A stretch of 64,000 nucleotides of DNA from an uncultured Pelosinus sp. (lineage in GTDB: Bacteria > Bacillota > Negativicutes > Sporomusales > Acetonemataceae), in assembly GCA_900542835.1 (NCBI GenBank), contig UQPB01000011.1, forward strand, positions 22,253 to 86,252, read 5' to 3'. Below, one piece after another: positions 26,101 to 33,366 of the stretch (the stretch's first letter is position 1; each line of letters starts with the position of its first letter). A program made the position numbers and the translations under genes. The notes under the pieces were generated by a model, which saw only the letters and a program-made list of their open reading frames with translations, had not been told where the DNA came from and made no database searches.

Positions 26101-26474
26101 CTGTACGTACGCAGGAACAGGTTGCCGATCTTGTTGATGAACTGGTAGACCGTTTCGGCGATATGCCGCAGCCGGTGCTGAACCTGCTGTCGGTAGCCAG
26201 AATTAAAAATTGGGCCCGTTTTTGCGGCGTCCGTTCATTGATTGAACGCAGAGACAGTGTGGAAATCCAATTTACGGCCAAGCCTAATGTTAACCCAGAC
26301 GCAATTATGGAGCTGAAAGCCGCTTATCCCGGGCGAATTAATCTCTTGCCAGGACCGCCGCCCGCTATCCGCTTGAAGACGCTAAAACTGAATCTGCCGG
26401 TGCTTGCCTGGCTGGAAAAACTACTGGCGGCAATGGGCAATTCGCGCCAGGAAATGGTTGAATCGATTCCATAA
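23172..26474 (+). CDS. mfd: Transcription-repair coupling factor
   Basis: Removes RNA polymerase stalled at DNA lesions and recruits UvrA. The 1100-residue protein shows the Mfd order: N-terminal UvrB-like module (about 25-320), CarD-like RNA-polymerase-interacting domain (DIRVGDYVVHVNHGIGRYVG, about 430-500), superfamily 2 translocase with Walker A GDVGFGKTE (about 576), DEEQ box (about 677), TATPIPRTLHMS, the TRG/helicase C motif MRGRVGRSHRTAFAYF, and a C-terminal TRCF domain. The ATG at 23172 (MCYLVDYLAQ) sits behind GAGGTG; in-frame ATGs at 23106-23112 have no ribosome-binding site. The fin-mfd-spoVT order is conserved in spore formers. Confidence 0.96.
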   Translation: MCYLVDYLAQDHAFARAAAAYETACSQTLVYGLSGSPKSALLACGFNRKPRATLLIAGSQETLEQYRLDLATLLPQTTVLELPATDIVTFAADAKSQEIAARRMRVLSLIASGDPVIVLTTGEALMQKLIPLADFLNNRLLLADQGLLDRDRLLTTLVSFGYERTDEVNAAGQFAARGGIIDIFPLNRDWPVRLELFGDEVDSLREFDPQSQRSIAALTGVEILPVIEPEPSGVLTTLFSYLPQPSAVLFDEPARIREQLSRLQRENPAIKRQVWDWQRLVGDARKHNVLYLSLMVQKLPHIEPAEVISFMMRSVAPYHRQLDLLTEDLREWREKGVSVTVFLSSADKAAAFRQSLGEEELTASVDAAKPAPGSILLVTGSISGGFELPQAKAVWLAEKDIFGRQKQKRRMRVAKDRQIQYFRDIRVGDYVVHVNHGIGRYVGVETLVVDGVHKDYLFIRYAGEDKLYLPTDQVHLLQKYIGSEGEAPRLSKMGGSDWLKAKSRAKAAVADIARELLALYAERQLAAGFAFQPDTPWQAEFEDAFAFEETPDQLTALTEVKADMEKAQPMDRLLCGDVGFGKTEVAIRAAFKAVVGGKQVAVLVPTTVLAQQHFQTFSARFAGFGPVVDVISRFRSVKQQKATIAKLAAGRVDILIGTHRILQSDVTFKDLGLLIVDEEQRFGVSQKEQLKRWRANVDVLTLTATPIPRTLHMSLSGARDMSIIETPPEDRFPVQTYVLEYEESVIREALRRELKRGGQAYFVYNRVQTIDKMHEQLSQMLPDARIRTAHGQMPEELLEQVMFDFYEGEFDILLCTSIIENGLDVANANTIIVYDADYFGLSQLYQMRGRVGRSHRTAFAYFSYRRDKVLTEVAEKRLQAIKEFAELGAGFKIAMRDLEIRGAGNLLGAQQHGHIASVGFELYCRLLEETVQELKGGGPLAEKPPDPVLELNAEAYLSGEYIADPMHKMEIYQRIAAVRTQEQVADLVDELVDRFGDMPQPVLNLLSVARIKNWARFCGVRSLIERRDSVEIQFTAKPNVNPDAIMELKAAYPGRINLLPGPPPAIRLKTLKLNLPVLAWLEKLLAAMGNSRQEMVESIP

Positions 26475-26479
26475 GCCAA

Positions 26480-26510
26480 TGAATAAAACCCTCCGCAGGG
26501 ATATATACTA
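26480..26510 (+). promoter_or_regulatory. Sigma-G-type promoter of spoVT
   Basis: TGAATA (26480-26485) equals the sigma-G -35 consensus TGMATA; after 18 bp TATACTA (26504-26510) differs from CATACTA in one base. B. subtilis spoVT is sigma-G dependent, which agrees. Confidence 0.7.
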
Positions 26511-26553
26511 TCACTGAACAGCTGTAAAAAACTGTAGAAAAGGGGGGATGCTG

Positions 26554-27123
26554 GTGAAAGCGACTGGAATTGTGAGAAGAATCGATGATTTAGGCAGAGT
26601 AGTGATTCCGAAAGAGATTAGGCGCACCCTGCGGATCCGCGAAGGCGATCCTTTGGAAATATATGTGGATCGCGAAGGTGAGGTCATTCTCAAGAAGTAT
26701 TCGCCTGTAGGAGAATTGGGCGATTTCGCCAAAGAGTACGCAGATTCCTTGTTTGAAGCCGTCGGTCATATTATCCTGATTGCTGACCGAGACAATATAG
26801 TCGCCGTCGCTGGTGCGTCTAAAAAGGAATTTCTCAACAAGCCGATTGGACAATTGGTCGAGAAGGTGATGGAAGACCGTAAGGCAATTTTGATCAACAA
26901 TCCTGGCGAACGCAAAAATGCCAAGAACGGTTCGATTATTGACACTGATGACGATGAGCCCTGCAAGTTTACGGCTGAGGTTTTGGCGCCGATCATCGTT
27001 GAGGGAGACGCTATTGGCGCGGTTATTATTTGTTCCCGTGAGTCCAATGTGCAAATGGCCGAAATGGAACAGAAACTTGCTGAAACCGCGGCCGGTTTCC
27101 TGGCGAAACAAATGGCTCAATAA
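26554..27123 (+). CDS. spoVT: Stage V sporulation protein T
   Basis: Forespore transcription regulator that tunes sigma-G genes. The 189-residue product has an N-terminal AbrB-like swapped-hairpin DNA-binding domain (KATGIVRRIDDLGRVVIPKE, 2-50) and a C-terminal GAF-like domain (60-185). The start is the GTG at 26554, seven bases after AGGGGG, giving the same N-terminus as the Bacillus protein; the ATG at 26548 touches the ribosome-binding site. Confidence 0.96.
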   Translation: MKATGIVRRIDDLGRVVIPKEIRRTLRIREGDPLEIYVDREGEVILKKYSPVGELGDFAKEYADSLFEAVGHIILIADRDNIVAVAGASKKEFLNKPIGQLVEKVMEDRKAILINNPGERKNAKNGSIIDTDDDEPCKFTAEVLAPIIVEGDAIGAVIICSRESNVQMAEMEQKLAETAAGFLAKQMAQ

Positions 27124-27151
27124 ATGCTGATGAAATGATGTAACAGGAAGA

Positions 27152-27181
27152 AGTAGCGGACCTCACGTTCGCTACTTTTCT
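27152..27181 (+). terminator. Rho-independent terminator of spoVT
   Basis: Stem AGTAGCG/CGCTACT (27152-27158, 27170-27176) followed by TTTTCT. Confidence 0.75.
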
Positions 27182-27224
27182 ATTGCCGCGACGGACACGC
27201 CCTGCCGCCTGTTCGCGGCCGGAG

Positions 27225-27415
27225 AGGGAACGGGAGGAGGCGATTCCACGGAGACGGGCGAGGCAGCGAGCTGCCGCCATGAGGGCGGAAAAGGCAAAGC
27301 GAAAAAGAACGATTCCACGAAGGACACGGAGGATACACGGAGGCCACAGAAGGAGAACGGAATTCTTAGATAAAGCAAAACCTCGGCGGCCCTCCGTGTC
27401 TCGTGCCTGGGCTCC
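27225..27415. repeat. CACAGAGG-type repeat between spoVT and spoVB
   Basis: Contains GGCGATTCCACGGAGACGGG, a self-complementary GGCAGCGAGCTGCC block and CGATTCCACGAAGGACACGG with ACACGGAGGCCACAGAAGG. The block is the reverse complement of the unit seen twice at 63350-63740. Open frames here are repeat translations and are not reported as genes. Confidence 0.75.
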
Positions 27416-27473
27416 CTGCTCCTGCCGCTTGACGGCGGTTCTCCGGCCGGACTGGACCGGCAGGGGGAAAAGG

Positions 27474-27503
27474 TTGGAAACGCTGTTGGGATTCTGCTAT
27501 AAT
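27474..27503 (+). promoter_or_regulatory. Sigma-A-type promoter of the spoVB-mazG operon
   Basis: TTGGAA (27474-27479), 18-bp spacer, TATAAT (27498-27503), about 77 bp before the ATG. Confidence 0.65.
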
Positions 27504-27579
27504 AATAACGATCAGTTGAATGCGGCGGTACCGTTCGCTTGCAACGCTACCGGCCGGCTCAGGCGACTGTAAGGAGAGG

Positions 27580-29190
27580 ATGACTCGATTGAGCAGGGAT
27601 ACATTTTTAAAGGGAGCGCTGATCCTGACTGCGGCCGGTGTCATCGTCAAAATCATCGGCTCGGTGAGCCGGATTTTGTTGTCGCGTCTCTTGGGCGGTG
27701 AAGGCATCGGCCTTTACCAGATGGCCTATCCGATTTATCTGCTGGCGCTCAGCATTTCATCAGCGGGGATTCCGATTGCGATCTCGATTATTGTCGCTGA
27801 AAAGATTGCCTTACGTGACTATCGCGGTGCCAATCGGGTATTCCGGATTTCACTGGCATTGCTTACGGCCACCGGCATTGGCTTCACCCTGCTGCTGTAT
27901 AACGGCGCTTCCTGGCTGATCGATCACCAGTTTGTCCGCGATCCCCGCGCTTATTACGCAATTGCCTCTCTGGCGCCGGCAATATTTTTCGTTACGGTTC
28001 TGTCCAGTTTTCGCGGTTATTTTCAGGGGATGCAGATGATGACGCCGACCGCAGTCTCGCAGATTGCCGAACAGCTTTTCCGGGTGGCGACCATGATTTT
28101 ATTCGCCTATTTGCTACTGCCGCGGGGGCTGGAATTTGCCGCGGCCGGGGCCAGCTTCGGCGCCGGTCCGGGGGCAGTGGCGGCGCTGCTGGTGCTGATT
28201 GCTTTTTATTGGCGCTACCGTCCGCGACTGAAAGGCCAGATTGCCTGTCAACCGGCCATCAGACAGGAATCAAGCTTAAGTATTATCCGGCGCATGGTTA
28301 TTCTCGCCCTGCCGGTTTCGCTCTCAAATATTATGATACCGGTGGTTTCGAACATTGATTTGTTCATTGTCCCGGCCAGACTGGAGGCGGCGGGCTATAC
28401 GGTTGAGCAGGCGACAGAGCTGTTTGGCTATCTGACCGGTATGGCTGTGCCGCTAGTCAATATGGCGACAATTTTAACCTCTTCCCTGGCGGCCAGCCTG
28501 GTGCCGGCAGTTTCCGAGGCTCATACGCTGGGTGACCGGCAAACGATATACCAGCGTACCTCGACGGCGATGCGGATTGCCAATCTGATCACCATCCCCA
28601 GCTTCGCCGGCTTATGTCTGCTGTCCACACCGATTTCGCAGATGCTCTACGGCACGCCGAACGCCGGACCTTCCATTGCCGTCATGTCTATGGGCATATT
28701 CCTGCTGGGCGTGCACCAGGTGACCACCGGCGTATTACAGGGGCTGGGGCACACCGCGATTCCTGTCGTCAATATGATAATATCGGCGGTGGTAAAAACG
28801 GTGCTAAGCTGGGTGCTGACCGCAATGCCGGCAATGGGGATTATGGGGGCGGCCTGGGCGACCAACGCTGATTTTGGTGTTGCCGCCGCATTGAATGTGT
28901 ATTTTGTCTACCGTTATGTCGGCTTTGGCGTCGGCGTCAGGGATTTATTGAAAATTGGCGCCGCAACCGCGGCCATGGGCGGAGCGGTGCTGCTCGTCTA
29001 TGATCTGGTTATGGTGCAGTTTCTTTATAACACCGCGGCGACACTGGCGGCAATTCTCGCCGGCGGCGCCGTCTATGGAATCGTGCTGCTCCTGCTAGGC
29101 GGCATCAGCGCTCGCGATGTCGAGCGGGTACCGAAACTGGGGGGCATGCTGGCAAAAATCATCCGGATATTAGGATTGTCGAGGCGATAA
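27580..29190 (+). CDS. SpoVB/YabM-family polysaccharide (MOP) flippase
   Basis: A membrane protein of 536 residues with about 14 helices, belonging to the MOP superfamily with MurJ, Wzx and SpoVB. The N-terminus SRDTFLKGALILTAAGVIVKIIG followed by RLLGGEGIGLYQMAYPIYLLALSISSAGIPIAISI is characteristic. It probably flips a lipid-linked cell wall or cortex precursor. The location between spoVT and mazG matches B. subtilis yabM. ATG 27580 lies close behind AAGGAG; TTG 27589 is at a better distance and equally plausible as start. The stop and the mazG start are three bases apart. Confidence 0.85.
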   Translation: MTRLSRDTFLKGALILTAAGVIVKIIGSVSRILLSRLLGGEGIGLYQMAYPIYLLALSISSAGIPIAISIIVAEKIALRDYRGANRVFRISLALLTATGIGFTLLLYNGASWLIDHQFVRDPRAYYAIASLAPAIFFVTVLSSFRGYFQGMQMMTPTAVSQIAEQLFRVATMILFAYLLLPRGLEFAAAGASFGAGPGAVAALLVLIAFYWRYRPRLKGQIACQPAIRQESSLSIIRRMVILALPVSLSNIMIPVVSNIDLFIVPARLEAAGYTVEQATELFGYLTGMAVPLVNMATILTSSLAASLVPAVSEAHTLGDRQTIYQRTSTAMRIANLITIPSFAGLCLLSTPISQMLYGTPNAGPSIAVMSMGIFLLGVHQVTTGVLQGLGHTAIPVVNMIISAVVKTVLSWVLTAMPAMGIMGAAWATNADFGVAAALNVYFVYRYVGFGVGVRDLLKIGAATAAMGGAVLLVYDLVMVQFLYNTAATLAAILAGGAVYGIVLLLLGGISARDVERVPKLGGMLAKIIRILGLSRR

Positions 29191-29193
29191 GAA

Positions 29194-30639
29194 ATGGGTA
29201 TTACAATTGCAGGTCTGGGGCCGGGGCCGTTGTCTCTGGTCAGCCTGGACACCTGGGCGCGGATACAGGCCGCGGATGCGCTGCTGCTGCGCACCGCGCG
29301 TCATCCCGCCGCCGAAGATCTGACAGCGCAGGGAATTACCTTTACGGCTTTTGATGAGCTGTATGAATCCCTGCCCACCTTTGATGCGGTTTATCAGGCG
29401 ATCGCCGAAGCGGTGGTTGAGCGGGCAAGGCAGCGGCAGCGGCTTGTCTTTGCCGTTCCCGGCAGTCCGATGGTGGCCGAGAGAACGGTGCCGCTGATTA
29501 AGGAGCTGGCGGCTGCCGCCGGGATTGCCGTAACAGTACTGCCGGCAATGAGTTTTCTCGATCTCTTATATGCCAGGCTGGAGATCGATCCGCAAATCGG
29601 ACTGACCATTATTGACGCCGCCGAAATCGAGCGCCTGCCCAAGGCGGATGCGGCTTTGATTGTTACGCAGATGTACGACCGCCAGGTCGCATCGGAAGCA
29701 AAGCTGTCGTTGATGGAGCTGCTGCCTGACGATCATGAGGTCGTGCTTTGCTCACGGCTGGGACTTGCCGGCGAGAGTATCCGCCGGTTGCCGCTGTATG
29801 AGCTGGACCGCCAGGCGGATATTGACCATCTGACCAGTGTCTATGTGCCGCCGTATTGCCGGTCTCGCCCCTTCACGCTTTCGCCGCTGCTGGCCGTGAT
29901 GCGGCGGCTGCGTTCACCAGGCGGCTGTGTCTGGGATATCGAGCAAACCCACCGCAGCCTCAGGCGCTATCTGGTGGAAGAAGTCTATGAGGTTCTGGAG
30001 GCCATTGATGAGGCCGATGCGGACAAGCTGTGCGAGGAATTGGGCGATCTTTTGCTGCAAATTGTTTTTCATGCCCGCATGGCGGAAGAAAGTGGCGTAT
30101 TTAGTATGCAGGATGTTGTCAATACTGTTACTGAGAAGATGGTTCGCCGCCATCCGCACGTGTTTGGCGAGATTTCAGTGCGCGATGCCGCTGAGGTTGT
30201 CGTTAACTGGGACAAGATCAAGCAGCAGGAGAAGCGGGGCGAACGAACTTCCGTGCTTGACGGCGTTCCCCAGGGCCTTCCCGGTTTGATGGCGGCCTAC
30301 AAACTGCAGGCGAAGGCGGCAAAGGTGGGATTTGACTGGCCGGAGGCAGCTCCTGTCTGGAAGAAGCTTGACGAAGAACTGGCGGAACTGCGGGAGGCGC
30401 TTGCAGCCAATGATTCTGAGCAATCCGAGGCGGAGCTGGGCGATGTGCTGTTCTCCGTGATCAATCTCGCACGTAAATTCAACATTGACGGCGAGGTCGC
30501 GTTGAATCGCACCAATCGGAAATTCAGCCGGCGGTTCCGCTACCTGGAAGAAAGGGTCAAAGCCAGCGGCGGCGCTTGGCAGGACTACAGTCTGGCTGAA
30601 CTTGACAAATTATGGGAAGAAGCTAAGCTGAAAGAGTGA
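29194..30639 (+). CDS. mazG: YabN-type fusion: tetrapyrrole-methylase-like domain plus MazG pyrophosphohydrolase
   Basis: A two-domain protein of 481 residues. Residues 1-220 resemble SAM-dependent tetrapyrrole methylases (TIAGLGPGPLSLVSLDTW, FAVPGSPMVAERTV). Residues 230-481 form MazG with two helical repeats: 'CVWDIEQTHRSLRRYLVEEVYEVLEAI', EELGDLLLQIVFHARMAEE (first EExxE...ExxD metal motif), and 'KLDEELAELREAL' / 'AELGDVLFSVINLARKF' (second). MazG hydrolyses non-canonical or alarmone nucleotides. The fusion is normal for Firmicutes (yabN). Next in order is HU, then the conserved series is broken by the phosphate island. Confidence 0.93.
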   Translation: MGITIAGLGPGPLSLVSLDTWARIQAADALLLRTARHPAAEDLTAQGITFTAFDELYESLPTFDAVYQAIAEAVVERARQRQRLVFAVPGSPMVAERTVPLIKELAAAAGIAVTVLPAMSFLDLLYARLEIDPQIGLTIIDAAEIERLPKADAALIVTQMYDRQVASEAKLSLMELLPDDHEVVLCSRLGLAGESIRRLPLYELDRQADIDHLTSVYVPPYCRSRPFTLSPLLAVMRRLRSPGGCVWDIEQTHRSLRRYLVEEVYEVLEAIDEADADKLCEELGDLLLQIVFHARMAEESGVFSMQDVVNTVTEKMVRRHPHVFGEISVRDAAEVVVNWDKIKQQEKRGERTSVLDGVPQGLPGLMAAYKLQAKAAKVGFDWPEAAPVWKKLDEELAELREALAANDSEQSEAELGDVLFSVINLARKFNIDGEVALNRTNRKFSRRFRYLEERVKASGGAWQDYSLAELDKLWEEAKLKE

Positions 30640-30762
30640 CAAGGGTGGCAAAACGGCGAGAAAACGCGGAAAAATGGGATTTTTTTTTCAACGGGGAAGG
30701 AATAAAAAGACAAGCAGCGAATTATGCTAAACGTAACAAATAGCACAAGGAGGCAAATTTTA

Positions 30763-31038
30763 ATGAATAAGACAGAATTAGTGGCCAGCGTTGCCGAAAA
30801 AGCGGGTATTACCAAGAAAGACGCTGAAAAGACGGTTACGGCATTCCTGGACAGCATTCAGGAAGCGCTTGCCAACAACGAGAAAGTTCAATTGATTGGC
30901 TTTGGTACCTTTGAGACCAGAGAGCGCGCCGCCAGAACCGGCCGCAACCCGCAGACCGGTAAAGAAATCACCATTGAAGCTTCCAAGTCGCCGGTCTTTA
31001 AAGCAGGCAAAGCCTTGAAGGATGCCATTAACAACTAA
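30763..31038 (+). CDS. hup: HU-family DNA-binding protein
   Basis: Histone-like dimeric DNA-bending protein, 91 residues. The N-terminus MNKTELVASVAEKAGITKKDAEK, core IGFGTFETRERAARTGRNPQTG with the DNA-intercalating arm, and terminal FKAGKALKDAIN match HU of Firmicutes. AGGAGG (30749-30754) fixes the ATG. The position after mazG corresponds to B. subtilis, where yabO sits there, and to Clostridia, where HU does. Confidence 0.96.
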   Translation: MNKTELVASVAEKAGITKKDAEKTVTAFLDSIQEALANNEKVQLIGFGTFETRERAARTGRNPQTGKEITIEASKSPVFKAGKALKDAINN

Positions 31039-31058
31039 TTCTTTTTATGGATAAACCA

Positions 31059-31087
31059 AGGCCAGGTTGATTTCAACCTGGCCTTTC
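31059..31087 (+). terminator. Rho-independent terminator of hup
   Basis: Perfect 12-bp stem AGGCCAGGTTGA/TCAACCTGGCCT with a two-base loop and a short T-run. It marks the left boundary of the phosphate island. Confidence 0.8.
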
Positions 31088-31109
31088 AGTACATGTTGGG
31101 GGGACGGAA

Positions 31110-31802
31110 ATGCCGGGAAAAATTTTAATTGTTGATGATGAGGCGTCCATTCGCGAATTGCTTAAATTCAATCTGGAAAAGGCGGGGTTTTCCGTCGCTG
31201 AATGCGGTGATGGCAATGAAGCCCTGCAACTAGTCAAATCGCACGCTCCCGAACTGCTGGTGCTTGATCTGATGCTGCCCGGACTTGACGGCATTGAGGT
31301 CTGCCGGACGCTGAAAAGCCATCGCGACACCTCGGGAATCCCCATCATCATGCTGACCGCCAAAAATGAGGAAATCGACAAGATTATTGGTCTGGAGATG
31401 GGCGCTGATGATTACCTGACCAAGCCGTTCAGCCCACGCGAGCTGGTTGCCCGGGTTAAAGCGGTTCTTCGTCGCAGTCAGATGGGCAGCCCTCAGGAAG
31501 GGGAGCTGGTCATTGGCAAGCTGAAGATGAATTTTAGCCGTTACGAGGTTTTCCTCGGCAATGAAAAACTGGAACTGACGCCAAAAGAATACGAGCTGCT
31601 CAAGCTGTTTGTTACCAATAGCGGCCGGGTATTCAGCCGTGAAAAACTGTTGGAAAAGATCTGGGGCTATGAATATTTTGGCGATACCCGCACTGTCGAT
31701 GTCCATGTCCGCCATATCCGGGCCAAACTGGAGCAGGAGCCGGAAATCGCCGAGGCAATCGAGACGGTGCGCGGCGTTGGTTACCGCATGCGGGAGTTTT
31801 AA
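31110..31802 (+). CDS. phoP: PhoP-type response regulator (OmpR family)
   Basis: Phosphate-starvation response regulator of 230 residues. Receiver domain 1-120 with D9/D10, phosphoacceptor D53 (LLVLDLMLPG), T/S and K103 (LTKPFSP); winged-helix DNA-binding domain 130-228 ending in TVDVHVRHIRAKLE...TVRGVGYRM. Assignment as PhoP rests on the surrounding pst genes and the phoR-like kinase at 33362. The first Pho box of the pstB promoter overlaps its stop codon, so the gene may itself be read from the short 31088-31109 region or from hup read-through; no separate promoter is evident. Confidence 0.9.
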   Translation: MPGKILIVDDEASIRELLKFNLEKAGFSVAECGDGNEALQLVKSHAPELLVLDLMLPGLDGIEVCRTLKSHRDTSGIPIIMLTAKNEEIDKIIGLEMGADDYLTKPFSPRELVARVKAVLRRSQMGSPQEGELVIGKLKMNFSRYEVFLGNEKLELTPKEYELLKLFVTNSGRVFSREKLLEKIWGYEYFGDTRTVDVHVRHIRAKLEQEPEIAEAIETVRGVGYRMREF

Positions 31803-31853
31803 CAAAAACTTAACCTGGCGTTAACAATGCGGCGGTGGCGAACGTGGTATAGT
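31799..31853 (+). promoter_or_regulatory. Pho-box promoter of pstB-phoU
   Basis: TTAACA (31799), TTAACC (31810) and TTAACA (31821), spaced exactly 11 bp, fit the tandem TTAACA repeats bound by PhoP in Bacillus. TATAGT (31848-31853) can serve as -10 element. The array overlaps the phoP stop codon. Confidence 0.85.
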
Positions 31854-31882
31854 ACCTGCAGAGACCCCGCAGGAGGAACAGC

Positions 31883-32638
31883 ATGGACATAAAAATACAG
31901 GCTAGTAAACTGAAACTATATTATGGCGAAACACTCGCACTGAAGAAAATTTCGCTGGATGTGGAAAAAAACCATGTTCTGGCGCTGATCGGCCCTTCCG
32001 GCTGCGGCAAATCGACGTTTCTCCGCACGCTGAACCGGATGAACGACCTGATTCCAGGCGTGAAGATCGAAGGCGAAGTGCTGATTGACGGCGAGAATGT
32101 CTACCATCCGAATACGGATGTGGTTATGCTGCGCAAACGCGTCGGCATGGTCTTTCAGCGCCCCAATCCGTTTCCCATGTCAATTTATGAAAATGTGGTT
32201 TATGGCCCCCGCATCCATGGCCAAAGCTCCCGGCAGAAACTGGACGAGATTGTCGAAAAAAGCCTGACTGCGGCGGCTATCTGGGATGAGGTCAAGGACC
32301 GCCTGCGCAGTTCGGCAATGGGCCTTTCCGGCGGTCAGCAGCAGCGGTTGTGCATCGCCCGGCTGCTGGCGGTCGAGCCGGAAGTCCTGTTGATGGACGA
32401 ACCGTGTTCGGCGCTTGATCCGATTTCGACGATGAAGATTGAAGAACTGGTCACAGAGTTGAAACAAAAGTATACGATTGTCATGGTTACCCACAATATG
32501 CAGCAGGCCGCCCGGGTATCGGATCATACAGCTTTTTTCCTGAATGGCGATTTAGTGGAATGCGGCCGCACCGACTCGATGTTCACCAGGCCGCATGATA
32601 AGCGTACCGAAGATTATATTACCGGCAGATTCGGCTAG
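31883..32638 (+). CDS. pstB: Phosphate ABC transporter ATP-binding protein
   Basis: ATPase of the high-affinity phosphate importer, 251 residues. Walker A GPSGCGKST near residue 35, the PstB-specific 'RTLNRMNDLIPG', Q-loop VFQRPNPFPMSIYENV, signature LSGGQQQRL, Walker B LLMDEPCSALDP and the H-loop VTHNMQQA. AGGAGGA precedes the ATG. It is separated from pstS, pstC and pstA, which are encoded 5-9 kb downstream; phoU follows at once. Confidence 0.96.
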   Translation: MDIKIQASKLKLYYGETLALKKISLDVEKNHVLALIGPSGCGKSTFLRTLNRMNDLIPGVKIEGEVLIDGENVYHPNTDVVMLRKRVGMVFQRPNPFPMSIYENVVYGPRIHGQSSRQKLDEIVEKSLTAAAIWDEVKDRLRSSAMGLSGGQQQRLCIARLLAVEPEVLLMDEPCSALDPISTMKIEELVTELKQKYTIVMVTHNMQQAARVSDHTAFFLNGDLVECGRTDSMFTRPHDKRTEDYITGRFG

Positions 32639-32649
32639 GAGTGATCACT

Positions 32650-33312
32650 ATGAGTGTGAGGCAAAGTTATGATCATGAATTGGAATCGCTGCGCCAGGAT
32701 CTGTTGGCTATGGGCACGGTTGTCGGTACCGCGATCCAGCAGGCGGTGCAGGCTTTAACCAGCCAGAACACCGATCTGGCCAAGCGGATTATTGCCGGTG
32801 ACGACCTGGTTGATGATATGGAGATCGCCATTGAGGATAAATGCATGGTACTGATTGCCACGCAGCAGCCGCTGGCGCGTGACTTGCGGATTATCGGCGC
32901 GGCGATGAAAATCAGCACCGATCTTGAGCGGATGGGCGATCACGCCTATGATATCGCCAAGGTTGCCTGCCGGCTGGCGGATAAGCCGCCGCTGAAAAAG
33001 TTTATCGTCATACCCCGGATGGCGGAAGTGACCCAGCAAATGCTCAGTCAGGCGCTGGATGCCTACGTCCGGCTGGACACGCTGCTGGCCGAGCAAGTCT
33101 GCCGCACGGACGACGAGGTCGACAGGCTCTATGAGCATGTATTCCGTGAACTGCTGACCTATATGATGGAAGATCCGCGCAATATCTCTCACGCCGCCCA
33201 GCTGTTATTTGTGGCCCGTTATCTGGAGCGGATTGCCGATCATGTGACCAATATTTGCGAGTGGACGATTTTTCTGGCGACCGGACAGCGTATGCGCAAA
33301 CCCGGCAACTGA
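32650..33312 (+). CDS. phoU: Phosphate signalling regulator PhoU
   Basis: Metal-binding helical-bundle protein of 220 residues that links PstSCAB activity to PhoR. Two PhoU repeats are visible, each with an E/DxxxD-type metal motif ('DDLVDDMEIAIEDKC' near 40-54, 'TDDEVDRLYEHVFREL' near 150) and 'ERMGDHAYDIAKV' / 'ERIADHVTNICEW'. Start chosen at the ATG behind TAGGAG; the GTG at 32641 overlaps that site. The gene is followed by a strong shared terminator. Confidence 0.94.
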   Translation: MSVRQSYDHELESLRQDLLAMGTVVGTAIQQAVQALTSQNTDLAKRIIAGDDLVDDMEIAIEDKCMVLIATQQPLARDLRIIGAAMKISTDLERMGDHAYDIAKVACRLADKPPLKKFIVIPRMAEVTQQMLSQALDAYVRLDTLLAEQVCRTDDEVDRLYEHVFRELLTYMMEDPRNISHAAQLLFVARYLERIADHVTNICEWTIFLATGQRMRKPGN

Positions 33313-33319
33313 ACCGGTT

Positions 33320-33366
33320 AAGAAGAGGGCCCTGGATTGCCAGCAATCCAGGGCCCTCTTCTTATT
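33320..33366. terminator. Bidirectional terminator between phoU and phoR
   Basis: Perfect 21-bp inverted repeat (33320-33340 and 33343-33363) with only CA between the arms; A-rich on the left and T-rich on the right, so functional on both strands. It covers the last bases of phoR. Confidence 0.92.
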
